This document shows positions 32,457 to 44,790 of a DNA stretch of 64,000 bases, one piece after another. Made by a program: the position numbers and the translations under genes. Source of the DNA: Benincasa hispida. Lineage: Eukaryota; Streptophyta; Magnoliopsida; Cucurbitales; Cucurbitaceae. The DNA lies in assembly GCF_009727055.1 (NCBI RefSeq), contig NC_052352.1:26308687-26372686 (forward strand), read 5' to 3'. How positions within the stretch are numbered: the first letter of the stretch is position 1; each line of letters begins with the position of its first letter. The notes under the pieces are model-generated. The model was not told the DNA's origin and ran no database searches. It saw only the letters and a list, made by a program, of their open reading frames with translations.

Positions 32457-34559
32457 TGTTGGGGTTGATGCCCTAAAGTCTCATGTCCTGTAGTTTGTAA
32501 ACAGTTTGTACGAACGCTTATGATGTATAATATATGATATTTTACTTCACTTCTTGATTTTGCTCAGTTAATTGTTTTATTTGCTTTACCAAAAACCAAT
32601 AAAACTAAAATTCCTGGTTATCTAGATGTAACTTAAGCATGTATGTGGTGACATGCAAGTGGATCATGTCTTAAGTGATAACCAAAATGGTCTGCAGTAT
32701 ATGGATAAAGGAGGGAAACCTTATCCTGGTAACACTACGAATGTGGCCCGCTTTGTGGAATGGTCACAAGTGTTGTGACTTGTCACAGATGGTCTAATCC
32801 TGATCATTCGTGTAGGGGACATGCAAGCGAAGGCGTCCTATACAAAGAGTTTGTATAAGACCTGACCACGAAGTGTTAATGTCTCGTTATATAACATCAT
32901 TCATGATAGAGACTTCACTTCACTATGATGACCATAGGTAACATGACCCCAATCATGAGTGAGTTGGGAACTCCTGCCATTGAGGGCGGTCCTTTGATTT
33001 GCATGGGTGCGAGTGGCTAGGTCGCCGATTCAAACCTACCACTTTGGGGATTCATCTTATTTGGGAGCTGGGAACTCAGCTACACAAGATGGAATTCACT
33101 CTTTCCCCGAAGTAGGGGCAAGTAGATAGATAGCTCCTTGAAGGGCTGATTCCAGGGCTTGAACGATGTGGCGCCACACACCTTCTCTTAGCTCGAGAGG
33201 TGTTCACACATAGTTAGACCATGTTATATTGTTCATTAGAGGAATCAGTGGTACTTAAGGGGTGAGATGTAACTACAGGGGCAAAATAGTAAATTAGCCC
33301 AACTGTACTTATGAGCATCTGTGAAGGGTTATCGTACTTATGATTGGTTATATCCGATGGACACATAAATATATCTGTGGTAAGAAGAGTTCAGCTATTG
33401 GTCTTTAATGGAATGTCTGGCAGTTAACGGATGATGGATTTTGTGGCTAAAGTGTTTAGTCAGCTATTCACGTACCGTTGGAGCTTCGAACCACAAGTCC
33501 ATAAGGTCCCTTTGGTAACTTGAATAAAGTCGAGAATCAGTTTTTGGGCCAGTTTGAAATGTTCAAATTGACAAGAGGGAGTTCGATTATATATGATATA
33601 ATTGAACTGGTTAATTATATATGATATAATTGACTAAATGTATGAGATACAATATTTTGGAGGAAATTAGATATAAATATGATTTATATCAACTAGAGGA
33701 GAAATTAGTATAGTAGATATATGATATCAAACTATAGGTTAAGAAAATAATATGATTATATTCATTATTTATTTAAATATGTGGTTATGAGATAATTGGC
33801 CGAGAATTTCTCCTAAATCGTGCGAAAGTGGGAAGATTGATTTTGATTATTGTAACTGAAGAATAAAATGAAAATTTTTTCATTTTGTAAAGAGTTCGAA
33901 AAATTTGCTCACGATGTGGAAACTTCACGATCGCTTAGTTGAGAGCCTATATGATAGTGCCCATCGCCTAAACGATCGCACACCCGCGCACTAAACGATT
34001 GTACGTGATTTTTAAATGATCGCTCACCTTCTCTAAACGATCGCTTAGTGCGTCGAGATTTCCTAAACAATCGCTTAATATTTATTAGATGAAACTTAGT
34101 AAAACCTACATGATTGTGTACCTTTCTCTAAGCGACAAGCACCCGACTACGATTGTCACATACTATCTCCCATTTACTTGTTCGTTCTACACGATCGTCC
34201 TCTCCACCTCCCTCTACCAATTCCATCAAAGTCCACTATTTGGATTCTCATTCTGAGAATACCGAGGGTTTCGAGTGGTGGTGTCGTCTTCGGTTGCTAT
34301 TTGTTCGTGCGCTGCCGTTCGTGTAGACGATCGTGGTGCTATTAGGCGACTGATTGTTGGACAATAAGGACCGTAGAGGAGTCACTTCCGTTGGATTGAG
34401 TTCGAGTGAAGATTGTCTTCAACTGGTATGTTTACTCAATCTGTTGTATTTCAATTGTGAACATATGCCTATAATTAGTGTTACAATGCATATTTGTTTG
34501 TTAGAATGTGTGTGTGGTAATTTGGTCACAATGAAATTAGAAAGATCCGAACCCGCTCA
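32457..34559 (+). mobile_element. Copia relic E, 3' LTR (about 2.1 kb)
   Basis: It runs from TGTTGGGGTTGATGCCCTAA, after the purine tract, to CCCGCTCA (34559). The order of blocks is as in relics C and D: TAACTTAAGCATGTATGTGG, the GGTCCCTTTGGTAACTTG region, AT-rich palindromes, the CGATCG-rich block (33924-34336), and GAAGATTGTCTTCAACTGG near the end. It is the best example of the motif-rich subfamily. Confidence 0.85.
33924..34336 (+). repeat. CGATCG-core motif cluster in copia LTR
   Basis: About ten occurrences in 410 bp of (T)AAACGATCGCTTAG and variants: CACGATCGCTTAG, AAACGATCGCACA, AAACGATTGTACG, AAATGATCGCTCA, AAACAATCGCTTA, CACGATCGTCC, GACGATCGTGG. The core CGATCG is palindromic. Corresponding clusters are at 4195-4320 and 1800-1860 (minus LTRs) and 41738-41900 (relic D LTR). 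Function is unknown. Confidence 0.8.
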
Positions 34560-36030
34560 TGGATACTCTTGTTTAAGAGTTCCTTTAGAGGGATTGACCT
34601 TCAATTTGTATGGGTGAGGGTGACCAGATCATCGACCTAATATGCCTACCATTTTGGGGACAAGACTGAGTGGGGAGCTGGGAACATAATAATATAAAAT
34701 GGAATTCACTCCTTCACTCCTCAAGAGTAAATAGATGAGTGTTCCTTTAAGTATTGTCTTCAGGACTTAAACAAAAGGTCCTACCCTCTCATTGATCCGG
34801 GAGGGATTTTTGTTTATTGGTTAGACCATAAACAGGTTGTTCATTAGAGGAGCACTGGTACTTAAGGAGCCAGAGGTAACCCAAGGGTAAAATGATAATT
34901 TGACCCAGTTGGAGTTACAAACATTCGTGAAAAACTAACTTACTGGTATTGGTCTATATCCGTGCACATAGAAATATATATGTAGTGAGAAGAGTGCAGT
35001 TATGGGTTCTTAGTAGAGTGTGCCCACAGTTAATGAATATTGATTAATTTAGTTAGTGAATTTAGCCAATTAATCTTATATCGTTGGAGCTTCTGATCTA
35101 TAGGTCCACTAGGTCCCCTCGTTAGCTCGCTAGAGGATACTTAAGAGGGATAATTTAAATTGTTCCAATTAATTTGAGGAAACTGTAAATTAGTGTGATT
35201 AATATATAATTATATGATCTATAATTAAATTGGAAAGTAATATTTGAATAAGATTTAAATTAATTCAAGTGAATTAGATTCACAAAGAATTAATTAATAG
35301 AGAGGTTTTGCACAAATACATGATATGTATATGATAATTAAATGTATACATTAAATTGGGTTTAAGTTATAAGTAGTTATTTAATTGTTGTACAAATAAA
35401 AAAATAAATAAGTGTTATTTAATTGTGCAAATTAAATAAGTGTTATTTAATAAAAGGGCTAATTAATTAAATAAATATTATTTAATTAATTATAGAAAAG
35501 GAAAACACTGAATACACAATATTGGGAAATATGCTTGGCTCTTCTCTATACAAAGATCTCTCCATGGCTCTTTGGGAAGACACTGAATACACAATTCCCA
35601 TTGTAGAGAAACTCTGACAATACACAACTCCTTAGTGTTATTATGCAAAGTTTTCTCTAAGCCATAAATCCTCTCTACTCTCCAAAACCTTATTCTCCTC
35701 TCCCTTTCCCAATAGTTGGATATCATCTATCTCTATATTGGAATCCCAGAGAATAACGAGGTAACTCTCGTGGTAGTGTTCAAGATCGCTCAAGGAGTTA
35801 TTTGTGATTAATACCATTTGGAGATTCATTCGTTGGAACCTTGGAGAGGATTGTTCGTGGTACTTGGGGAATCTACAAAGGTAAAAATTGTTCTAATCCT
35901 TTCCCAATAGCATGCTAGTTTACGTGTTTATTCCGTCTAGTACAACAATTTTGTTTAATGTAAAAATCGAATTGCGGGATGCAAGGCGATCTCTAACAGA
36001 ATACTTCCACTGTGACGGGATCCAATCCCG
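34560..36030 (+). mobile_element. Copia LTR, 5'-truncated (possible 5' LTR of relic D)
   Basis: From about 34590 the sequence follows the middle of the other copia LTRs (TTTGTATGGGTGAGGGTGACC, TTAGAGGAGCACTGGTACTTAAGGAG, a GTTGGAGCTTCTGATC block). It then becomes AT-rich, with a duplicated ATAAGTGTTATTTAATTGT phrase at 35407/35437, and ends about 36030 after AGGCGATCTCTAACAG. The first ~500 bp of the LTR are missing. It directly precedes the integrase of relic D, so gag and protease are deleted. Confidence 0.65.
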
Positions 36031-36117
36031 GTCCCTTACACTATGATGAGTAGATGAATGGGGGTTTTCTTTGATCTCAACCCCCTAGGAACTGGGTAAT
36101 GAATGCTCTCAACAACT

Positions 36118-38801
36118 CTTGAAATGAAAAGTGGACATCTAAAGAGTTTAGAAGCAAACTCCTTGCCAGTGTGTGAATTATGCCTTGAAGGAAAGATGAC
36201 CAAATGACCTTTTACTAGAAAAGGTTACAGAGCCAAGGATTCCTTGGAGCTTGTACATTCAGACCTATGTGGTCCGATGAGTGTTAAGGCTCGAGGTGGG
36301 TATGAATATTTCATCTCTTTCATAAATGATTATTCAAGATACGGGTATCTCTACCTAATGCAATGTAAGTCTGAAGCCCTTGACAAGTTCAAGAAGTATA
36401 AGGCTAAAGTTGAAAACTTATTAGGTAAGAAGATAAAAACACTACGATCTTATCGTGGTGGAGAGTATATGGACCTCCAATTCCAGAACTATATGATAGA
36501 ACATGGGATTGCATCCCAACTCTCGGCCTCAAGTAGACCTTAGAAAAATAGTGTATCATGAAGGAGAAACAGAACCTTGTTGGACTTGGTTCGGTCTATG
36601 ATGAGTTATGGTCATCTTCCAGACTTGTTTTGGGGTTTTGCAGTGGAGACTACATGTTATATTATGAACAACGTTCCCTCAAAAAGTGTTTCTGAAACAC
36701 CTTTTAAGTTGTGGAGAGGCCCTAAAGGTAGTTTACGCCACTTTAGGATTTGGGAGTGTCTGGCCCATGTGCTTATGACTAACCTGAAGAAGTTGGAATC
36801 GCATTCGAAAGTTTGCCCTTTGTAGGCTACCCCAAGGAAACAAAGGGTGGATACTTCTATGATCAGAGTGAGAACAAAGTGTTTGTTTCTACAAATGCTA
36901 TCTTTTTTAAAGAAGATCATATAAGGGATCATAAGCCATGAAGTAAGCTCATTTTACGTAAGATCTCTAGTGAGACTGAGACTGTTGAGGGTTCAACAAA
37001 AGTTGTTGAACAGCCCGATAAATCAATAAGAGTTGTTGAGGTCGGAACATCTAGTCAACCAGCTCAAGAGTTGAGACTGTCTCGACGTAGTGGGAGGGTT
37101 ATGAGCCGTCAGATTGCTACATGGATTTGACTGAAGCCCATAATGTCATTTCTAATGATGGGGTCGAGGATCCAATGTCTTTTAAGAAACCAATAGAGGA
37201 TGTTGATAAAGATGATTGGATTAAGGCCATGAACCAAGAGATTGAGTCTATGTACTTCAATAACGTTTGGGAGCTTGTGGATCTTCCATATGGGGTAAGA
37301 TCTATAGGGTGTAAGTGGATCTATAAGCGAAAGCGAGGTGTAGATGGAAAAGTGCAAACCTTTAAGGCTAGACTCGTGGCAAAGGGTTATACCCAGGTCG
37401 AGAGAGTGGACTATGAGGAAACTTTCTCACCTGTTGTCATGCTTAAGTCTATCAGAATACTCCTGTCCATAGCCATATTTTATGATTATGAGATATGACA
37501 AATGGACGTCAAGAGTCTTTCTTAATGGTAATCTTGAGCAGATCATCTACATGACTCAACCAGAGGGGTTCGTAGTTCCAGATTAAGAGCAAAATGTTTG
37601 CAAACTTAATTGGTCCATTTATGGGCTGAAACAAGAGTCTAGATCGTGTAACATTAGGTTTGACAGTGTGGTCAAATCGTCTGGCTTTGATCAAAACATT
37701 GATGAGCCTTGTGTCTACAAGAAGATCATCAACAGCTCTGTAGCTTTCTTGGTATTGTATGTGGATGATATCCTACTCATTGGGAATGATGTAGAGTTTC
37801 CGATTGACATTAAAAAGTGGCTAGCTACCCAGTTCCAAATGAAAGATTTAGGTGAGGCATAGTATGTTCTAAGGATCCAGATCATTTGGGATCGTAAGAA
37901 CAAGAGGTTAGCCTTGTCTCAGACATCGTACATCGATCAAATGTTGATCAGGTACAGGATACAGGATTCCAAGAGGGGTTTATTACCCTTCAGGCATGGA
38001 ATCGTTTTGTTTAAAGATCAATGTCCTAAGACACCTTAAGAGGTTGAGGAGATGAGACAGATTCCCTATGCTTAAGTTGTTGGAAGCTTAATGTATGCAA
38101 TGTTGTGTACCAAACCCGACATTTGCTATGCAATAGGGATTGTCAGTCGTTATGAGTCCAATCCAGGATTAGATCACTGGACGGCGGCCAAGACGATCCT
38201 CAAGTATCTTCGGAGAATGATGAACTACATGCTCGTCTATGGAGATAAGGATTTGATCTTTATAGGATACACTGACTCTGACTTTCAGACCGATAGAGAT
38301 TCTCGTAAATTGACATCGGGGTCAGTGTTCACTCTGAATGGAGGGGTTGTAGTATGGCGAAGCATCAAGCAAGGATGCATCACAGACTCAACTATGGAAG
38401 CCGAATCCGTAGCCGCTTGTGAAGCAGCTAAGGAGGTTATTTGGCTGAGGAAATTCCTTACAAATTTTGAAGTTGTTCCAAATATGGATTTGCCTATCAC
38501 TCTCTATTGTGATAACAACAGGGCTGTGGAACATTCAAAGAAACCTCGAAGTCATTGTCGAGGCAAGCATATACAGCGAAAATACCACTTGATTAGGGAG
38601 ATTGTGCATCTTGGTGATGTGATAGTCACGAAGATAGCAATGGAGCACAACGTTGTTGATCCATTTACAAAGGCTCTCACGACTAAAGTGTTCCAGGGTC
38701 ACCTGGAGAGTCTGAGGTATACCCTAGTTTATTGTATATTGTACATGTATTTATCTTGTATTGTACATTAGTCTCCCAAGGCATTAGGACAAGTGAGAGA
38801 T
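36118..38801 (+). pseudogene. Copia relic D: integrase, RT, RNase H
   Basis: It begins in the integrase zinc region (GHLKSLEANSLPVCELCLEG), continues with the catalytic core (LELVHSDLCGPMSVKARGGY, FINDYSRYGYLY, RSYRGGEYMD) and FWGFAVETTCYIMNNVPSKS. RT follows: [75 protein letters not shown]. RNase H has YTDSDFQTDRDSR, STMEAESVAACEAAKEVIW and YCDNNRAVEHSKKPRSH. It is the most complete copia pol here, but stops (37497, 37588, 37859, 38037, 38073) and a frameshift near 37515 inactivate it. The purine tract TTAGGACAAGTGAGAGAT abuts the 3' LTR. Confidence 0.9.
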
Positions 38802-40026
38802 TGTTGGGATTGGTGTCCTAATTCTCCCAAAGTCTCGTAGTTTGTAATCTATACACATTGTTATGAATAAAATAAGAGTTATTTTATTTGGCATTTACTC
38901 ATATCCAATAAAAAAAACTCCCTGGTTAGTGTATGAATACTTAAGCATGTATATGAGATATATAAGTGGATCATGCCTTAAGTGATAACCTAAATAGGTT
39001 TGTGGTATAAGGATTAAGAATGGATACCTGATCCTGATGACACTATATGACCCGCTTTGTAGAGGTTTGTAAGTGTTGTGAACTACTACAGATGGTAGAT
39101 CTTGAACATACATGTGGTGACATGTGAATGGGGGTGTCCTATGCAAAGAGTTTGTATATGACCAAACCACGAGACGATTCATTTTTGTATATAACGCCTT
39201 GATACTGGAAACTTACATCTCACCTAAACGACCTATGGTGACATGACCTCAATCCTCAGTATTTTGGAAACTCCTGACTTTGAGGGCGGTCCTTTGATTA
39301 ATATAGTATGGGTGAGAGTGACCAGATTGCCAACTCAACTTGCCTACCTTTTTGGGGACTTGTCTGATATGGGACTGGTAACTTAGTTACACAAGGGGTA
39401 AGTAGATAGATTGCTTCCTTCTGGGCTGATTTTGGGTCTTGAACATAGTGGCTACAACTTCTCTTTGGAAGAGAGGACGCAATCATAGTAGGACTATGAC
39501 TTATTTTCATTAGAGAGATTAATGGTATTTAAGGAGTTAGATGTAACTATAGGGGCATAACGGTTATTGGCCCAGCTGTACTTATGAGCGATTTGTGAAG
39601 GGTTATCGCACTGTTGATGTGGACACATAATATATCTATAGTAAGGAGATTTCAGCTGTTAGTCTTTAATGGAGTGCCCGACAGTTAACGGATGGTGGAT
39701 CCCATGACAAGAGTTTAGTCAGTTATTCACGTACCATTGGAGCTTCGAGCTACAGGTTCATAAGGTCCCCTTGGTAGCTCAATGGATTCAAGTTAAGAAT
39801 CAGTTCTTTGTGTTGATTTGAAATGTTAAAATTGACAAAAGGAAATTTGATTATATACGATATGATTGGTGTGATGTATGAGATACACCAAGTGAAGGAT
39901 TAATGTAAATGAGATTTATATTAAGTACCATGAAATAGAAAAAGAGTTATGGTTTATATGTTTCATGAGATGAAATATTAAAACTATAGGTTATAAATAT
40001 AATATGGTAAGTTGGTTATCATATAT

Positions 40027-41505
40027 TGATGCGTTGGTTTATCATGCGATGATCATGCAAGTTTTCCTAACAAAGCCCAAGTATAAGCCTTCTTATGGTC
40101 CTGGTAAGTCCAAGGTCAAACGTAGGGATTACTAAATAGATATGCGACAGACTCTTTGATCCTATTGCGATAGTGATAAAGAAGTATATGGTGATTTATC
40201 TTAGATTTTCTAATGCGATGGAATTAAATGTGGAGCGATGAAAGGGTGGTGTTGTAACAAGTATGCGATGAAGGGGTTGAGAAGAGATTTAGTTAGCATT
40301 TCTTAAGATTTTGTATAAGCCATGCGACCATGCTATACACAAATATTAAGCACTACATTTCTCAATGCATAATGCCACATTTCCTATTTCTAGGATGCAT
40401 GCAATGTGTATGGAATGTAGCAGATAAAACTTATTTCTAAGTCTCTACTCTTGCTTATGCGTTCTAATCCGACTCTCTCAAGCCTAGATTCTGTCTTCAG
40501 ACTACTCTCTTAAGTACTCCAAATGATGAATGAAGCATACATAAGACAAGATAATCGCATAAAGTGCATAGCTTAAGTCATGTCAGTTAAGTACTTCTCA
40601 ACCCATTCACAAATTTAGTTACTCATACATGGTGTGGAGAGACTGAACATAAATTGAAATGAAGTTTTCATTTTTGCAAATAAAGTGATTGAGTACAAAA
40701 CAATAAATGGTGCAAGAAGTATCAAGCCAGGTAAGCAATATCTTGCTTCATCTGGCTTTTTACACTGCTCTTATCACTTCAACTCTTTCCCAAATTATAG
40801 AATCTTTCTCTTGCAAAAGTTGGGTGTATCTCCTTCATGCTATTTCCGACAGCCTCTCGACCTCTCTGAAAATTAATTTCTTCTCAAGAATACCCTTCCC
40901 TCGGCTTCGCCTTGCTTCCTCGTGTGCCCTCNGCCTCTCGACCTCTCTGAAAATTAATTTCTTCTCAAGAATACCCTTCCCTCGGCTTCGCCTTGCTTCC
41001 TCGTGTGCCCTCCTCTTTTTTTGGTTTGGGGCATTGGGTATTTATAGACTTCTTAGGCAAAGCAGTTCTTCTCACTAATGATTGCGTAGATGGGCAGCAT
41101 TAATTTCCATACCATGTTGTGTCGTCTGATAATCATCGAAAGTGCAATGTATTTGCAACGGTATGGTCTTTCAACGGCCGTCAAATGTATTTCCGAATTG
41201 ACCGTTATCAGCTTTATGTCCCATCATATTATGTTGTTGTCTTTATGTAAAGTCTTTATGCGATAATGATCGCAAACTCAAACGCACCATCACATTGTGC
41301 CCTTGGATCGCCAACTCAAACTGTGCCATCACATTGTACCTGCATAGAATAACGCAATTTAACTGTTTTTATGTAATGAGTGTCCGCGATCGCAATTTTC
41401 TTTTAGTTTGTCGCATTCAATCGTAATATTGCCTATTTTACCATTGTTTTCTCCCATTGTTTTAATAATTCGAGCTTTAATAACTTGTATTTCTACCAGT
41501 TATCA
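40027..41505 (-). mobile_element. Nested gypsy solo LTR with 5-bp target duplication
   Basis: The plus-strand ends are TGATGCG...GTTATCA, i.e. TG...CA on either strand. The minus reading starts TGATAACTGGTAGAAATACA, like the LTR at 28991. The flanking 5-mers are TATAT at 40022-40026 and TATAT at 41506-41510, inside copia LTR sequence. No internal coding region remains. On the minus strand a TATA-like CTATAAATACCC lies near 41037. The 1479-bp length includes an 80-bp assembly-type duplication around N at 40932. Confidence 0.87.
40852..41012 (+). other. Exact 80-bp duplication around a single N (assembly join)
   Basis: Bases 40852-40931 (GCCTCTCGACCTCTCTG... GTGTGCCCTC) are repeated exactly at 40933-41012, with one N at 40932. 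In an otherwise diverged region, an exact tandem copy with a lone N is what results when two overlapping contig ends are placed side by side instead of merged. Confidence 0.85.
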
Positions 41506-42307
41506 TATATATTTATAATAATATTAATTATTAGATAATTATATCTTTTTATCTAATAATCAATTGAGTGAGAGGTTATTGGTGGTTTCAAGGTAACTGT
41601 GAAATAAAATGAAAAATGTTTTCCTAATTTTAATAGTAGTTGCTGTGAGATTTACCATTCTCAGAATTACTCACGGTTGGCTGTCAAGTGGATTAGATTC
41701 ACTAAACAATAGCTGAAGAGAGACTAAACGATCGTGGAGTGACACTACACGATAGTTCACTCAGCTGGCCTTTAGCTAAGCGATCACAGAGCTTTTACTA
41801 AACAATCACATAACATTTGTTAAACGATTAGGCATCGTCTATACGACAGACCTTGTCATCTCCCACTTGTATAATCGTCACGATTGTTCTTCCTCTGGTC
41901 TTTTCCTCTGACCAAGTCCATACAAAGCCCACACTTTTGAATTCTCATACTGAGAATACCAAGGTAGCCATTGTAGTGGTGTCGTACTTAACTCGACATA
42001 GTTCGAGATTTGTGGAGGTCGTTTGTTGAGTTCGATGTGTTCGTGATCTTGGAGATCGCTGAGTTCATAGTCGCTGTGATCGTACTGTGTTCGAGTGTTC
42101 GTGTGTTGCTGGCTTGAAGTCAGATCGAGCGTTCGAGATCGATGGTGTTTGAAGATAAGTCTTCAAAGGTATGATAATCTTTCCTTTGATCTTGTTGAAA
42201 GCATGCTGTAATTTTGTATTGTGCATAGCCTATAAATTTTCATTTCTTGATTGCAATTGTGTATATTCAAATACGAATAGAATTTGGAACGATCATTCCG
42301 CTGCTCA

Positions 42308-43320
42308 TGGAAATCCTCATGTCAGATTTCTTTCACCATCAATGACCAAAACGTATCTAGATGCACCATTTGGATCTTTCAATCCATCATAGGGCTTTAT
42401 AGTAGGTAACTTGAATTTAGGGGGTACTAGTTCTTGCTCATTATCATCCGTGAATGGTAGGTTTACCTGATCCAAAAAATTATCAAGGTCCAACCCCACG
42501 TGATCTTGTGCCGTTTGATATCTTTTAATTGGTTATGGATGTGTCGTAACTTAATTGTCCATGGTCGGCTATCCACTTCTTTGTCATCCTCGGCTTACTT
42601 CCTTCGTCGTTGATTGATGAAATCTCGTAAATTTGTACCTAGGTCAAATTTGTCTGTTTGTTTTATCCTCCGAGCCTCTATTCGGTCACCTCTCCGAACT
42701 GTCAATCATCCCTGGTATGTGTAACATCTCATGGGCTGACTCTTGGCTGGAACATAATTTCAAATAGTAGGAGTTTGAGAATGGTGATCAAGAGGTGCAT
42801 GCTTCTTCGAGTCCAGATTGTTCGCTCACTCGTTGTTCCTTCTCAATATCAATTTCTGTGACGCCTTTGGTCAGGAACCCCAAACTCCCTTACCCCTTCA
42901 ATCACTGAAGCTTTACCCTTGGCTGGGTCTTGGACAATTGAGAAGGTGTTTCGACCCAATGGATTGTGCTTTTGCTTCCCGTCACATTTATTTTCCTCAG
43001 GTGGGTATATCGTATTCTACCTGATGGCCTTGCTGACTAGGGTTGGTCGTCTAAGCATCTCCATGATTTGGTTCAAGTTTTGACCCAAGCCATCAACTTT
43101 GGTGGCTAGAGCTTCATATTCATGAGTTGGCTCTTTTTCAAGCGGTGGGTCTCACCCACGTGAGTTTTTGGAACACGTGTGGGTTGTCGCCTTGGATGAT
43201 GATCACAGTTCGAATCATCCCATCAGTTGAGAGATTATCTTTGTTCACATTGTTGCTCATGTTTCAAACACAAGATGTAGTGGTAGGGCTACAAGATTTT
43301 GTCATTCCTTTTCCCACAGG
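42308..43320 (-). pseudogene. Gypsy relic G: gag fragments
   Basis: Minus ORF 42499-42317 contains PPKFKLPTIKPYDGLKDPNG, the conserved start of the capsid region of Tat/Athila-type gypsy gags (KLP-IEPYDG--DP). Upstream on the same strand, 43260-42500 gives fragmentary gag-like peptides (REAKAQSIGSKHLLNCPRPS, SQPMRCYTYQG) with many stops. The 3' remainder of the element was cut off where copia relic D's LTR ends (42307). Confidence 0.65.
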
Positions 43321-43350
43321 CAGTGCCAACTGTTGATATCGAAAGTTGCA
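43312..43350 (-). promoter_or_regulatory. Gypsy relic G: primer-binding/leader region
   Basis: On the minus strand this reads CGATATCAACAGTTGGCACTG followed by CCTGTGGGAAAAGGA. It closely resembles the junction of plant gypsy elements in which the LTR end is followed by (TTGGCGCC)GTCTGTGGGAA. It marks the end of the 5' LTR and the start of the internal region upstream of gag. Confidence 0.6.
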
Positions 43351-44540
43351 CCAACGGTAAATTTATATTTCTTGAGGGAGAGTAACTCGATATCCTGCAA
43401 AATGAGCAAAGCTTAACACTAATGTGGTGTTGAGCCAAATTCACTATGATGCTTAAGTTAGAACCATGTTTGAATAGTGCTCAATTGGTGGAAAATTGGC
43501 ATAAGTTTGAGAGCATACCTTTCTTTGATCGCGACTCAAAGATTATATAGGTTGACTATTTGAAAACTGAAGATGACCCCATCTTTTAGCTGCCAGACCA
43601 TCATCGGTCTTTAATTCATATGTTATCCATCTGAATCATCATCCCCTGAGCTGTTACACACTTTCACATTCAATATGCCCGACTCTTGGGTAGAACTTTG
43701 ACGCTCGATTGAACAATCTTTATTGCAACACAATTATACCTCTTTAATATATTAATTTCCCAACAAATAGTTGGGTTACATAAAATGGAAATGGGCAACT
43801 TATTAGTCTCCAAAAATATATTATTTTGATATGTTCTTTTTTAATGTAAACGCATGGTTTGTGATATATCTAAGCCATACTAAGAATTCTTTCATAACAC
43901 CTAACATGGCCTTTGCATGGCCAAACCATGCAAAATTCTACTAAAATATATATATATATATATTCCAACATGCCATGCATGGCCATGCAACTTTGTATGT
44001 AAGTATGTATGTATATATTCACTATTTTGCATGGCTAGAATGCATACACCACAACATTGCTCCCAAATAGCTAAAAGTCATTTAGAAGCTTATTGGCTTG
44101 GCCTCTTAGTTAGAGCTATTTTCTAAGCTCGACCTGCTTTTCTTAGCTCGACCTGCTTTCTTAACTCAACCTTCCAGCCCGACTTGCTCTTTTAACTCAG
44201 TCTTCCATCTCGACTTGCACTTTTAGCTCGGTATCTTGGTTCAGCTTGCTTTCTTAGCTCAAACGGGTCGAGCTAATTAAGATAATTTTTCAACTCGATT
44301 ATCTTTGCTAGAATCTTGACTTTAACTTAATTAACTAGGTGTAGTTTTACCCTCCACGGATAGCATGAAGACTAAATCAAACCACTTGGTATATTTTTCA
44401 CCTTAGGTGGAGCACTCGTATCATGGAAATCTTCAAAACAGACATGTATAACACGTCCTATTGTATAGCTCTTGATAAAACAAGAGAAAAAGATGAATTG
44501 CTTCAAAATTTTCTTGAAGAATGTAAGGGCTTGTTTAGTA
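43346..44540 (-). mobile_element. Gypsy relic G: probable 5' LTR
   Basis: A non-coding stretch upstream (minus) of the primer-binding-like site. It contains a perfect 9-bp hairpin at 43912-43934 (TTTGCATGG, loop CCAAA, CCATGCAAA), a (TA)n run near 43949, further CATGCATGGCCATGCAA palindromes, and degenerate 20-31-bp units of TTCTTAGCTCGACCTGCTT at 44116-44275. The right border is uncertain, and no second LTR is seen. Confidence 0.5.
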
Positions 44541-44790
44541 GGTAACTCATATTTTGTTTTATGTTTTCAGATTCACTGAATTTTGTGAATATGTGCTTGG
44601 TTGGCAATCTAGATTATGTTTTTGAGAACTGTTTTTCAGATTATGTGATCCAAACAGTGCAAATTCTAAAAAAAAAAAAAATTATGTTTTAAGTATATAC
44701 AAATTTTGAATTAAAAAATTTAAATAAAAAATTATATTAAAAATGATAAAAACAATAATAAATATATTATTTCATGACATAAGCTCAATT

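Larger units (their letters stand above)
38802..42307 (+). mobile_element. Copia relic D, 3' LTR, split by a nested gypsy LTR
   Basis: It starts TGTTGGGATTGGTGTCCTAA, is interrupted at 40027-41505 and ends GCTGCTCA (42307). Removing the insert plus one target duplication (40027-41510) leaves about 2022 bp, agreeing with the 2017 bp of relic C's LTR. The second part carries a CGATCG-motif block (41738-41900) and the ATTCTCATACTGAGAATACC dyad near the end. Confidence 0.87.

Noticed and set aside
40707..41078. 123-codon ORF across the N (with an X residue)
   Set aside because: It exists only because of the 80-bp duplication around N and lies in a non-coding LTR.
42308..42340. Homology beyond the copia LTR end shared with 3680-3709 (TGGAAATC, then GATTTC-TTCA)
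   Set aside because: About 30 bp with several mismatches next to a strongly conserved end. This could be chance or a slightly longer LTR; too weak to redefine the border.
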